Under the pieces are notes generated by a model that was given only the letters and a program-made list of their open reading frames with translations, did no database searches and was not told the origin of the DNA. Both the position numbers and the translations under genes were made by a program. Shown here piece after piece: positions 50,175 through 58,380 of a stretch of DNA of 64,000 nt (position 1 is the stretch's first letter; the number at the start of each line of letters is the position of its first letter). This DNA is from Lutimaribacter saemankumensis. Lineage in GTDB: Bacteria; Pseudomonadota; Alphaproteobacteria; Rhodobacterales; Rhodobacteraceae. Location: assembly GCF_900100005.1 (NCBI RefSeq), contig NZ_FNEB01000002.1, forward strand, positions 248,001 to 312,000. The letters run 5' to 3'.

Positions 50175-51431
50175 ATGCCATTGATGAAAAGCTGGGTCGA
50201 AACGGCCAACGCGCCCGACCATCCCTTTCCGCTGAACAACCTGCCCTACGGCGTCTTTTCCGTGGGCGATGCCGACCCGCGCTGCGGGGTCGCGATCGGT
50301 GACATGATCCTCGACTGCCGCGAAGCCGAAGAGGCCGGCCTGATCGACATGGGCACAGGCCCGCTTTTCGACGTGCCGTTCTGGAACGAGGTGATGGAGG
50401 AAGGCCCGGAACTCTGGGCGAAACTGCGCGCCCGCCTGACAGAGCTGCTGGCCGAAGGTGCGGAAGAGCAGGCGCAGGTCGAACCGATGCTGGTCGCGGC
50501 AAAGGATGCCGTGATGCACCTGCCCTTCCTCGTGGCCGAATACACCGATTTCTACGCCGGGAAACATCACGCCTTCAATGTGGGCACGATGTTCCGCGGG
50601 CCGGAAAACGCGCTGCCGCCCAACTGGCTGCACATCCCGATCGGATATAACGGGCGCGCGTCTTCGGTGGTGGTTTCGGGCACGCCCGTGCGCCGCCCCT
50701 GGGGCCAGCTGAAATCGCCCGAGCACGAAAAACCCGCCTTCCTGCCCTGCCGCCGGTTCGATCTGGAGCTTGAAATGGGTGCCATCGTCGGCACTGGCAG
50801 CGATGGCCCGGTGACTGTGGACGAAGCCGACGACATGATCTTTGGCTACGTGCTGCTGAACGACTGGTCGGCGCGCGACATCCAGGCCTGGGAATACCAG
50901 CCGCTCGGCCCGTTCCAGGCCAAGGCGACCGCGACCACGATCAGCCCCTGGATCGTGACCAAGGCCGCGCTCGAACCGTTCCGCACGGATTGCCCCGAAC
51001 GCGAGGTCGAGTTGCTGCCGCACCTGAAAGACACCGGGCCGATGCTGTATGACATCGACCTCTGGGTCAGCCTTGCCCCCGAGGGCAAGCCAGCCACGGT
51101 CATCTCGAACACCAACTATAACGAGATGTATTACAGCGCGGCCCAGCAACTCGCCCATCACACCACCAGCGGCTGCCCGATGAATCCCGGCGACCTTCTG
51201 GGGTCGGGCACCGTGTCGGGCCCCGAAAAGGGCAATCGCGGATCGCTGCTGGAACTCAGCTGGGGCGGCAAGGAGCCGCTGACGCTCGACAGCGGGGATC
51301 AGCGGTCATTCCTGGAAGACGGCGACACCCTGACCCTGCACGGCGCGGCGCGCGGCGAAGGCTACACGATCGGCTTCGGCGATTGCGTGGGCCAGATCCT
51401 GCCAGCACTGGAAAACCCCTACGAACGATGA
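50175..51431 (+). CDS. fahA: Fumarylacetoacetase
   Basis: A 418-residue metal-dependent hydrolase that splits fumarylacetoacetate to fumarate and acetoacetate. The FAH N-terminal domain is followed by the catalytic core with YTDFYAGKHHAFNVGTMFRGPENALPPNW, RRFDLELEMGAIVG and GYVLLNDWSARDIQAWEYQPLGPFQAKATATTISPWI, which supply the divalent metal ligands. It completes the central homogentisate route. A repeat palindrome follows 8 bases after the stop. Confidence 0.95.
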   Translation: MPLMKSWVETANAPDHPFPLNNLPYGVFSVGDADPRCGVAIGDMILDCREAEEAGLIDMGTGPLFDVPFWNEVMEEGPELWAKLRARLTELLAEGAEEQAQVEPMLVAAKDAVMHLPFLVAEYTDFYAGKHHAFNVGTMFRGPENALPPNWLHIPIGYNGRASSVVVSGTPVRRPWGQLKSPEHEKPAFLPCRRFDLELEMGAIVGTGSDGPVTVDEADDMIFGYVLLNDWSARDIQAWEYQPLGPFQAKATATTISPWIVTKAALEPFRTDCPEREVELLPHLKDTGPMLYDIDLWVSLAPEGKPATVISNTNYNEMYYSAAQQLAHHTTSGCPMNPGDLLGSGTVSGPEKGNRGSLLELSWGGKEPLTLDSGDQRSFLEDGDTLTLHGAARGEGYTIGFGDCVGQILPALENPYER

Positions 51432-51438
51432 CGCGGGC

Positions 51439-51460
51439 GGCGGGGTGAACCCCGCCCTAC
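51439..51460 (-). repeat. REP-like palindromic repeat, copy 2
   Basis: GGCGGGGTGAACCCCGCC followed by CTAC; the exact reverse complement of the 22 bases at 40382-40403. It lies between fahA and the metallo-beta-lactamase-fold gene and can fold as a hairpin in the mRNA. Confidence 0.75.
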
Positions 51461-51515
51461 CCACCGGCACACAAGGCCGGGCCATGGCCCGGCAGCGACG
51501 AAAAGGAACGAACAC

Positions 51516-52466
51516 ATGGCCAAGGCATTCGCATCGCAAGGCGACATGACCGAAAAGAACATCTCCTTCACCGAAGTCGGCGAGGGCCTCTGGGCCTTCA
51601 CCGCCGAAGGCGACCCCAATTCCGGTGTCATCATCGGCGACGACAGCGTGATGATCGTCGAGGCACAGGCCACTCCGCGCCTTGCCAACAAGGTGATCGA
51701 AAAGGTGCGCGAGGTGACGGACAAGCCGATCAGCCACCTGGTGCTGACGCATTACCACGCCGTGCGCGTGCTGGGGGCCTCGGCCTATGGCGCCGAACAG
51801 GTCATCATGTCCGACACCGCCCGCGCGATGGTCGTCGAACGCGGGCAAGAGGACTGGGACAGCGAATTCCAGCGCTTCCCCCGCCTGTTCGAAGGCCATG
51901 AAAGCATCCCCGGCCTGACCTACCCGACCACGACGTTCTCCGACAGCATGACGGTCTATCTCGGCAACCGCCGCGTCGACATCATGCACCTGGGCCGCGC
52001 TCATACGGCGGGCGATGCGGTGATCCACGTCCCCGACCAGAACGTGATGTTCACCGGCGATATCGTGGAATACCACTCGGCCTGCTATTGCGGCGACGGG
52101 CATTTCGCCGATTGGGGCGACACGCTGGACGCGATCAAGTGGTTCGACGTGGATGCCATCGCACCGGGCCGCGGTGACGCACTGGTGGGCCGCGAGATGG
52201 TCAACGCCGCGATCAAGAACACCCGCGATTTCGTCGAAAGCACTTACAAGCCCGCCGCGCGCGTGGCGGCCAAGGGCGGTTCGCTCAAGGATGCGTGGGA
52301 CGCGGTGCGCGAAGCCTGCGACCCCAAATTCGCCGACTATGCGATCTATGAACACTGCCTGCCCTTCAACGTCGCCCGCGCCTATGACGAGGCCCGCGGC
52401 ATCGACACGCCCCGCATCTGGACCGCCCAGCGCGACCTGGAAATGTGGGAAGCGCTGCAAGGCTGA
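51516..52466 (+). CDS. Metallo-beta-lactamase-fold protein with altered metal site
   Basis: A 316-residue MBL-fold protein. The usual HxHxDH motif reads His79-Tyr-His81-Ala-Val-Arg84, so the Asp and third His of the second metal site are replaced. Later ligands remain: His163 in GRAHTAGD and Asp182 in FTGDIVEYH. A single-metal centre is therefore likely. It lacks a signal peptide. In this family of aromatic gene clusters it could hydrolyse a lactone or thioester, but no direct evidence is in the sequence. AAAAGGAAC precedes the ATG. The following three genes are tightly packed with it. Confidence 0.82.
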   Translation: MAKAFASQGDMTEKNISFTEVGEGLWAFTAEGDPNSGVIIGDDSVMIVEAQATPRLANKVIEKVREVTDKPISHLVLTHYHAVRVLGASAYGAEQVIMSDTARAMVVERGQEDWDSEFQRFPRLFEGHESIPGLTYPTTTFSDSMTVYLGNRRVDIMHLGRAHTAGDAVIHVPDQNVMFTGDIVEYHSACYCGDGHFADWGDTLDAIKWFDVDAIAPGRGDALVGREMVNAAIKNTRDFVESTYKPAARVAAKGGSLKDAWDAVREACDPKFADYAIYEHCLPFNVARAYDEARGIDTPRIWTAQRDLEMWEALQG

Positions 52467-52468
52467 GC

Positions 52469-52672
52469 ATGAGCAAGTACGGCCCCACACGCGGCGAATT
52501 GAAATTCCGCCTCGGCTTTTCCGCCGCGGGGCTGGTGCTGATGGCGGTCGCCCTTTCCCTGCACGGGGTCAAGGGCATCGCCTGGGCCGAAATCGTGATG
52601 ATCGCCGGGGGGTTCTTCGGCGGCACCTTCATCTGGACGCTTTGGAAACTCATTCGGGAGGAGCCGGAATGA
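52469..52672 (+). CDS. Small membrane protein
   Basis: A 67-residue protein (MSKYGPTRGELKFRLGFSAA) with two hydrophobic helices, about residues 18-34 (LVLMAVALSLHGV) and 40-58 (AEIVMIAGGFFGGTFIWTLW). It starts 2 bases after the MBL-fold stop and overlaps the monooxygenase by ATGA (52669-52672). This close linkage indicates a real gene. Function unknown; it may help transport or anchor the neighbouring enzymes. Confidence 0.65.
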   Translation: MSKYGPTRGELKFRLGFSAAGLVLMAVALSLHGVKGIAWAEIVMIAGGFFGGTFIWTLWKLIREEPE

Positions 52673-54282
52673 ACAAGATCTTCGAAATCCCCCTTTACCC
52701 CTACACCCGCAGCCCCGACCAGGACGCGCAAACGCCTGCCCGCCGCAAGGTGGTGATCGTGGGCGCGGGTCCGATCGGGCTGGCCGCCGCCATCGACCTG
52801 GCCCAGCAGGGGATCGAGGCCATCGTTCTGGATGACAATGACAAGGTCAGCTTCGGCAGCCGCGCGATCTGCTTTGCCAAGCGTCCGCTGGAAATCCTCG
52901 ACAGGCTCGGCTGCGGGCAGGAGATGGTCGACAAGGGCGTCGTGTGGAACCTCGGCAAGGTCTTTTTCGGTGATCGCAAGGTCTATGAGTTCAACCTCCT
53001 GCCCGAAGAAGGCCACCAGCGCCCCGCCTTCATCAACCTGCAGCAATACTATTTCGAGGAATACCTCGTGAACCGCGCCCGCGCGCTGGAATCCGAGGGC
53101 GCGCCGATCGAACTGCGCGGCCAGAACAAGGTGCTCAAGGTCACGGACCGCGGCGACCATACCGAGCTGCTGATCGACACGCCCGAAGGGCAATACACGC
53201 TGGAGGCCGACTGGCTGATCGCCTGCGACGGCGCAGGCAGCCCGATCCGCGCGATGATGGGGCTCGATTTCGTGGGCCGCGTGTTCGAAGACAACTTCCT
53301 GATCGCCGACGTGATCATGGACGCCGATTTCCCGACCGAACGCTGGTTCTGGTTCGACCCGCCCTTCAACAAGGGCCAGTCGGCGCTGCTGCACAAGCAG
53401 CCCGATGGCGTCTGGCGGATCGACCTGCAGCTTGGCTGGGACATCGACAAGGAAGAGGAAAAGAAACCCGAGAACGTCATCCCCCGCCTCAAGGCGATGC
53501 TGGGCGAGGACGTGAAATTCGATCTCGAATGGGTGTCGATCTACACGTTCCAGTGCCGCCGGATGGAGAAATTCCGCCATAACCGCGTGATCTTTGCCGG
53601 CGACAGCGCGCACCAGGTTTCGCCCTTCGGCGCGCGCGGCGCAAATTCGGGGCTGCAGGACACCGACAACCTCGTTTGGAAGCTGAAGATGGTGATCGAC
53701 GGCACCGCCCCCGACAGCCTGCTGGACAGCTATGATGCCGAACGCGTCCACGGCGCCGACGAAAACATCCTCAACTCCTCGCGCTCGACCGATTTCATCA
53801 CGCCGAAATCCGAAACCAGCCGGATCTTCCGCGATGCGGTGCTGGACTTGTCCGAGAAATACGAATTCGCCCGCCCGCTGGTAAACTCGGGGCGGCTGTC
53901 GGTGCCCTGCACCTATGACGGCTCGCCGCTGAACACGCCCGACGCGCTGCCGGGCGGTCCCGCGCGCACGCGCCCCGGCGCGCCCTGCCCCGATGCGCCG
54001 CTTGGCAACGGGTTCCTGCTGGGCGATCTGGGCGACCGGTTCACCCTGCTGACGATCGACGCCGAGGCCCCCGATACGCTGGACGAATCCGGCATCACCG
54101 TTATCCGCCTCGCCCTATCGGGCGCGGATGACGCCACGGGCGCGCTGGCTGCGCGCTACCTGGGCGACGCGAAATCGGCCGTCTACCTGATCCGCCCCGA
54201 TCAGCACGTCGCCGCCCGCTGGGACAGCTTCGACGAAACCGCCACCCGCGCCGCGATCCGCCGCGCCACAGGGCAGGAGTAA
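52669..54282 (+). CDS. FAD-dependent aromatic monooxygenase (MhpA/MhaA-like)
   Basis: A 537-residue group A flavoprotein hydroxylase. The Rossmann motif VVIVGAGPIGLAAAIDL is at 28-44 (GxGxxG at 32-37). DG motif LIACDGAGSPIR and the GD motif VIFAGDSAHQVSPFGARGANSGLQDTDNLVWKL complete the FAD site. The start is fixed by ATGA overlap. Members hydroxylate phenols with NAD(P)H and oxygen. With the 67-residue protein that follows, it resembles the two-component 3-hydroxyphenylacetate 6-hydroxylase MhaAB of Pseudomonas putida, whose product is homogentisate, the substrate of HmgA in this cluster. The substrate is thus inferred. Confidence 0.82.
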   Translation: MNKIFEIPLYPYTRSPDQDAQTPARRKVVIVGAGPIGLAAAIDLAQQGIEAIVLDDNDKVSFGSRAICFAKRPLEILDRLGCGQEMVDKGVVWNLGKVFFGDRKVYEFNLLPEEGHQRPAFINLQQYYFEEYLVNRARALESEGAPIELRGQNKVLKVTDRGDHTELLIDTPEGQYTLEADWLIACDGAGSPIRAMMGLDFVGRVFEDNFLIADVIMDADFPTERWFWFDPPFNKGQSALLHKQPDGVWRIDLQLGWDIDKEEEKKPENVIPRLKAMLGEDVKFDLEWVSIYTFQCRRMEKFRHNRVIFAGDSAHQVSPFGARGANSGLQDTDNLVWKLKMVIDGTAPDSLLDSYDAERVHGADENILNSSRSTDFITPKSETSRIFRDAVLDLSEKYEFARPLVNSGRLSVPCTYDGSPLNTPDALPGGPARTRPGAPCPDAPLGNGFLLGDLGDRFTLLTIDAEAPDTLDESGITVIRLALSGADDATGALAARYLGDAKSAVYLIRPDQHVAARWDSFDETATRAAIRRATGQE

Positions 54283-54287
54283 GACCC

Positions 54288-54491
54288 ATGGCAGACCTGA
54301 TCCTGAAACCGAACCTTGCCCAGGCCGACGATGTCTATGCCGACCTGCTGGCCGCGCATGAAGGGCTGAGCAAGGAAGACAGCGACGCGCTCAACGCCCG
54401 GCTGATCCTGATCCTGGCGAACCATATCGGTGACCGCGCGGTTCTGCGTGCCGCGCTCGATGCCGCCAGGACCGCAGCGCCCGCCGGGTGA
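54288..54491 (+). CDS. DUF2783 family protein, possible hydroxylase coupling protein
   Basis: A 67-residue helical protein (MADLILKPNLAQADDVYADL), with the DUF2783 signature LNARLILILANHIGDRAVLRAALDAAR. It begins 5 bases after the monooxygenase stop. Small coupling proteins improve the link between flavin reduction and hydroxylation in some two-component hydroxylases, and the size and position match MhaB. The equation of DUF2783 with such a protein is my inference. Confidence 0.72.
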   Translation: MADLILKPNLAQADDVYADLLAAHEGLSKEDSDALNARLILILANHIGDRAVLRAALDAARTAAPAG

Positions 54492-54506
54492 CACGGGCGG
54501 TCAACA

Positions 54507-54575
54507 GGGGGGCTTTGCCCCCCGCCGCCGCAAGCGGCGACTCCCCCCAGGGATATTTGTGGAAAGAGAAAACAC
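54507..54575 (+). repeat. Dispersed terminator-like element, copy E (type 2)
   Basis: Stem GGGGGGC/GCCCCCC (54508-54524), a second stem CGCCGC/GCGGCG (around 54526-54540), then CCCCCCAGGGATATTTGTG and GAAAGAGAAAACACG. The last part equals that of copy D. It lies after the DUF2783 gene, in the direction of its transcription, and may terminate the hmgA operon before the decarboxylase. Confidence 0.65.
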
Positions 54576-54645
54576 GCGCATGTCCGCGTGCACCCCGCGC
54601 TTGCCATCCCTAACCGCCTCGGCAAATCCTGTTGCCCGGAGCGGA

Positions 54646-54667
54646 AACATGATTTACTTACCATGTT
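54646..54667. promoter_or_regulatory. Candidate operator upstream of the decarboxylase gene
   Basis: AACATG (54646-54651) and CATGTT (54662-54667) form a perfect inverted repeat with a 10-base AT-rich spacer, 18 bases before the decarboxylase ATG. This is an AT-rich island after a GC-rich repeat and may contain the promoter as well. Confidence 0.35.
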
Positions 54668-54685
54668 AACAAAAGGGAGGGCGGG

Positions 54686-56104
54686 ATGCGCTGGGGCGAT
54701 TTTCCGAAATGGGGCCATTGGCTGGCCGACTGGGCCGCACAGTATCACGCAGGCTTGCGCGACCGTCCGGTGCGTGCACAGGTCAAACCGGGCAGCACCC
54801 TTGCCGCCTTGCCCGACGCGCCCCCCGACACCGCCCAACCGATCGAAGACGTGATCGCCGATTTCGAGCGGATCGTGATGCCGGGCATCACCCATTGGCA
54901 GCATCCCCGGTTCTTCGCCTATTTCCCGTCGAACGCCTCGCCCGCTGCGGTGCTGGCCGACCAGCTGGTCACGGTGATGGCGCCGCAATGCATGCTGTGG
55001 CAGACCTCGCCAGCCGCGACCGAGATGGAAACCAGGATGATGGACTGGCTGCGCCAGGCCATCGGCCTGCCGGGCGATTTCGCGGGCGTGATCCAGGACA
55101 GCGCGTCCTCGGCCACGCTGGCCGCCGTTCTGACGATGCGCGAACGCGCGCTGGACTGGGACGGCAACGCAAGCGGCCTGGCCGGCCAGAAGCCGCTGCG
55201 CATCTATTGCTCGGGCGAGGCGCATACCTCGATCGACCGCGCGATCTGGGTCGCGGGGATCGGGCAGGCCAACCTGGTGCGCATCCCGCTGGCGCCGGGG
55301 CCGATGCGGGGCATGGACCCCGCCGCGCTCGACGCCGCGATCCGCGCGGACCTCGAAGCCGGGTATCTGCCTGCGGGTGTCATCGCCTGCACCGGCGCGA
55401 CCGGCATGGGCGCCTGCGACGACATCGCGGCGGTCTGCAAGGTTGCCCAGGCGCACGGGCTTTACACCCATGTCGACGCGGCCTGGGCCGGCAGCGCCAT
55501 GATCTGCCCCGAATACCGCGACCTGTGGCGGGGGGTGGAGATGGCCGACAGCGTGGTCTTCAACCCGCATAAATGGCTGGGCACCCAGTTCGACCTGTCG
55601 GCGCATTTCATCCGCTCGCCCGAGGCGCTGACCCGGACCCTCGCGATCCAGCCGGAATACCTGAAAACCCATGGCGCTGACGGGATCATCAACTATTCGG
55701 AGTGGTCCGTGCCCCTGGGCCGGCGGTTCCGGGCACTGAAGCTGTGGTTCCTGATCCGCGCCTACGGGCTGGATGGGCTGCGCCAGATGATCCGCAACCA
55801 TGTGGCATGGTCGCAAGCGCTGTGTGAGCGGTTGCGCGCCACCCCCGATTTCGAGATCGTGACGGACCCGATCCTGTCGCTTTTCACCTTCCGGTTCGTG
55901 CCGCCCGGACAAGACCCGGAACAGGCCACGCTGGACATGATCACCCGGATCAACGACGACGGGCGCATCTACCTGACACAGACCCGCGTCGACGGCACCT
56001 TCGTGATCCGGTTCCAGGCCGGGCAGTTCGATTGCACCGCCGACGATATCGACACCGCCTATGACGTGATCACCGAAATCGCAGACGATATCAGGAAAGG
56101 ATAA
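54686..56104 (+). CDS. Pyridoxal-dependent aromatic amino acid decarboxylase
   Basis: A 472-residue group II decarboxylase of the DDC/AADC family. HWQHPRFFAYFPSNASPAAVLADQL (71-95) and GVIQDSASSATLAAVLTMRERAL are diagnostic of the aromatic L-amino acid branch. HVDAAWAGSAMICPEYR and the PLP Lys296 in FNPHKWLGTQFD follow. It would turn tyrosine, DOPA, phenylalanine or tryptophan into the amine. GGGAGG precedes the ATG. Position next to the homogentisate genes fits channelling of an aromatic amino acid, through amine and acid, to ring hydroxylation; no amine oxidase gene is seen. Confidence 0.9.
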   Translation: MRWGDFPKWGHWLADWAAQYHAGLRDRPVRAQVKPGSTLAALPDAPPDTAQPIEDVIADFERIVMPGITHWQHPRFFAYFPSNASPAAVLADQLVTVMAPQCMLWQTSPAATEMETRMMDWLRQAIGLPGDFAGVIQDSASSATLAAVLTMRERALDWDGNASGLAGQKPLRIYCSGEAHTSIDRAIWVAGIGQANLVRIPLAPGPMRGMDPAALDAAIRADLEAGYLPAGVIACTGATGMGACDDIAAVCKVAQAHGLYTHVDAAWAGSAMICPEYRDLWRGVEMADSVVFNPHKWLGTQFDLSAHFIRSPEALTRTLAIQPEYLKTHGADGIINYSEWSVPLGRRFRALKLWFLIRAYGLDGLRQMIRNHVAWSQALCERLRATPDFEIVTDPILSLFTFRFVPPGQDPEQATLDMITRINDDGRIYLTQTRVDGTFVIRFQAGQFDCTADDIDTAYDVITEIADDIRKG

Positions 56105-56108
56105 CCCG

Positions 56109-56882
56109 ATGCCCGCGCCCACCAACACCTTCAAGCAGCGCCTCGCCCGTGGCGAGCGCGTGATCGGCTGCTGGGCCGGTTTCGCCGACCCTTACGCGAC
56201 CGAGATTCTGGGCACCGCCGGTTTCGACTGGCTGGTGATCGACGGGGAACACGCCCCCAACGACCTGCGTTCGATCATGGCGCAGCTTGTCGCGCTCAAG
56301 GGCGCGCACAGCCATCCGGTGGTGCGCCTGCCGATGGGCGAGACTTGGGCGATCAAGCAGGTGCTCGACGCCGGCGCCCAGACATTGCTGATCCCGCTGA
56401 TCGAAAGCGCGGACCAGGCCCGCGACCTCGTGCGCGCCATGCGGTATCCGCCCGAAGGCATCCGCGGCGCAGGTGCGGCACTGGCCCGCGCGTCCGAGTT
56501 TTCCGGCATCCCCGATTACGTCGCCACCGCCAACGACCAGATGTGCCTGCTGGTGCAGGTCGAAACCCGCGCGGGAATGGAAGCGCTGGACGAAATCCTG
56601 GCAGTCGAAGGCGTCGACGGCGTGTTCATCGGACCAGCCGACCTTGCAGCCGACATGGGGCACCCGGGCAATTCCGGTGCCCCCGAGGTGGTTGAGGCGA
56701 TCCGTGACGGGCTGGGCCGCATCGCGGCTTCGGACAAGGCGGCGGGCATCCTGGCGGTCGACGACAAGGTGGCGCAGGACTATGCCGCCTGGGGGGCGCA
56801 GTTCCTGGCCGTGGGCATCGATGTCGTGATGCTGGCCAAGGCCGCGCGTCAGACGGTCAAGCTCTGGTCCGGGCGGGATTGA
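56109..56882 (+). CDS. HpcH/HpaI family aldolase
   Basis: A 257-residue class II aldolase of the HpaI type (2,4-dihydroxyhept-2-ene-1,7-dioate aldolase and relatives), which cleave 4-hydroxy-2-oxo acids to pyruvate and an aldehyde. The core motifs are FDWLVIDGEHAPND, LLVQVETRAGMEALDEILAVEGVDGVFIGPADLAADMGHPG (Glu and Asp bind the metal) and FLAVGIDVVMLAKAARQ. It begins 4 bases after the decarboxylase stop and is followed by a strong terminator. It is not a step of the homogentisate route, so an additional substrate is likely. Confidence 0.9.
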   Translation: MPAPTNTFKQRLARGERVIGCWAGFADPYATEILGTAGFDWLVIDGEHAPNDLRSIMAQLVALKGAHSHPVVRLPMGETWAIKQVLDAGAQTLLIPLIESADQARDLVRAMRYPPEGIRGAGAALARASEFSGIPDYVATANDQMCLLVQVETRAGMEALDEILAVEGVDGVFIGPADLAADMGHPGNSGAPEVVEAIRDGLGRIAASDKAAGILAVDDKVAQDYAAWGAQFLAVGIDVVMLAKAARQTVKLWSGRD

Positions 56883-56889
56883 ACGGGAA

Positions 56890-56923
56890 CCGCGCGGTTT
56901 CCCCGGCAAACCGCGCGGATTTT
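56890..56923 (+). terminator. Intrinsic terminator after the aldolase gene
   Basis: CCGCGCGGTTT (56890-56900) pairs perfectly with AAACCGCGCGG (56908-56918), loop CCCCGGC, followed by ATTTTGC. It closes the catabolic island. Confidence 0.85.
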
Positions 56924-56992
56924 GCATATTTTTGCAACTTTTAAATATACATACGGCTTTACAAATCGGCGAATTCCAGTCCAAATTCGGCC

Positions 56993-57643
56993 ATGCCAAA
57001 CCAGACCGACACCATCATCACCGCCATTCTCGACCAGATCGAAGCCGGCCGGTTGAGCCCCGGCGACCTGATCGACGAGGCCCCATTGATCCGCGACCAC
57101 AACGTGTCGCGCACTCCTGTGCGCGAGGCGCTGATACAACTGGAAACGGCGGGGTTGATCAAGCGCCTGTCGCGCAAGGGCGCGGTGGTGTTCAAACCCA
57201 CGCTGGAAGAATTCCTGGCCATTCTCGAAGTGCACGCCAAGCTGGAAGGCCAGGCCGCGGGGCTGGCGGCACGACGGCTTTCGACCTCTTTCGCCGCCAA
57301 GCTGGAACAGGTCACGAAGGCTTGCGAGGACCACGCTGCCACCCTGGGCGATGCGGAACCTGACCGGTATTACCAACTGAACATGGCCTATCACGCCCGC
57401 GTGGCCGAGGCAGCGGGCAACCCATTCCTGCTGGAAATGATAAAGACGAATGCGCGCAAACTGATGGCGTATTACCGCGCGCGCTATCACTACAAGGGGG
57501 CGATCGCCGACAGCGCCCGTGATCACCGGGCAATCACGACACTGATCCTGAACCGCGACGCCGAAGCCGCCGAGGCGGCCATGGCGCGGCATGTGCAGTT
57601 CGACCAGGTCACCGCGATGGATCTTCTGGCGGCCCTGGGTTAG
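56993..57643 (+). CDS. GntR family transcriptional regulator (FCD type)
   Basis: A 216-residue regulator with an N-terminal winged helix (AGRLSPGDLIDEAPLIRDHNVSRTPVREALIQLETAGLIKRLSRKGAVVFKP) and an all-helical FCD domain with the metal-type residues in LNMAYHARVAEAAGN and RDHRAITTLILNRD. It is convergent with the glutamine amidotransferase gene (4-base overlap of the ends). The TA-rich ATATACATAC at 56945-56954, upstream of its start, resembles GTATAATATAC before the P450 gene, suggesting it may control both. Confidence 0.87.
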   Translation: MPNQTDTIITAILDQIEAGRLSPGDLIDEAPLIRDHNVSRTPVREALIQLETAGLIKRLSRKGAVVFKPTLEEFLAILEVHAKLEGQAAGLAARRLSTSFAAKLEQVTKACEDHAATLGDAEPDRYYQLNMAYHARVAEAAGNPFLLEMIKTNARKLMAYYRARYHYKGAIADSARDHRAITTLILNRDAEAAEAAMARHVQFDQVTAMDLLAALG

Positions 57644-58350
57644 GAGCGGGCCTGTTCGAAAAACCGGGCGATCGTTTCGGCAAAAGCCTTTTGATCCGGC
57701 AGCTTATCCAAGGAATGCCTGCCCCTGTCCACCACGTCGCCAGGCAGTTCGTCGGCCAGTTCGTCCAGCAGATCGGCCATGAATTCCGGCTCGATCTCGG
57801 GGTGATATTGCGTGGTGTAGACATGCCCGCCGATGGCGAAACCACCCACGGGGCAGCCCGGTGTTTGCGTCAGGATGCGCACCCCCGCGGGCGGCTCGAT
57901 CACCTGTTCCTTGTGCGCGGCATAAAGGCCCATCTTTGCGGGCGCATCCTGCATCCATGGCGCGGGATCGACCACTTCGGTTTCGATGCGGCCCATTTCC
58001 CAACCGTCGGGATTGTAGCCGACCGTGCCGCCCAGCGCCTTTGCGATCGCCTGATGCCCAAAGCAGGCACCGAACACCGGGATACCGCGCCCGACCATCT
58101 GCCGGATCAGCTCTTCCAAACGCGCGATCCAGGGCTCTCCGTCGTGGACCGAGGCCGGGCTGCCGGTGATCATCACGCCATCGAAGCCATCGAGGCTTTC
58201 GGGGAATTCCCCGTCCTTCACGCTGAATGCCTCGACCGTCCAGTCGGGGCGGACCATCGCGATCAGCTTGGCGAACTTCACATCGTCCATGTCCCGTGCA
58301 TGGGCGAAATCGCTTTCGTCGGTGTTGGTGACAAGCGTGGCCAGGCGCAT
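57640..58350 (-). CDS. Class I glutamine amidotransferase-like hydrolase
   Basis: A 236-residue stand-alone class I GATase. The nucleophile Cys96 is in PVFGACFGHQ, and the other triad residues are His183 and Glu185 in QYHPEIEPEF. Such proteins hydrolyse the gamma-amide of glutamine or of gamma-glutamyl compounds; PuuD (gamma-glutamyl-GABA hydrolase) is one example, GuaA-type domains another. No synthetase domain is attached. It faces the P450 gene across a 69-base region, and its role as remover of the gamma-glutamyl group in the same pathway is inference. Confidence 0.85.
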   Translation of the reverse strand: MRLATLVTNTDESDFAHARDMDDVKFAKLIAMVRPDWTVEAFSVKDGEFPESLDGFDGVMITGSPASVHDGEPWIARLEELIRQMVGRGIPVFGACFGHQAIAKALGGTVGYNPDGWEMGRIETEVVDPAPWMQDAPAKMGLYAAHKEQVIEPPAGVRILTQTPGCPVGGFAIGGHVYTTQYHPEIEPEFMADLLDELADELPGDVVDRGRHSLDKLPDQKAFAETIARFFEQARS

Positions 58351-58380
58351 GAGGAATCCTCTTTACATATTTATAAGCCC

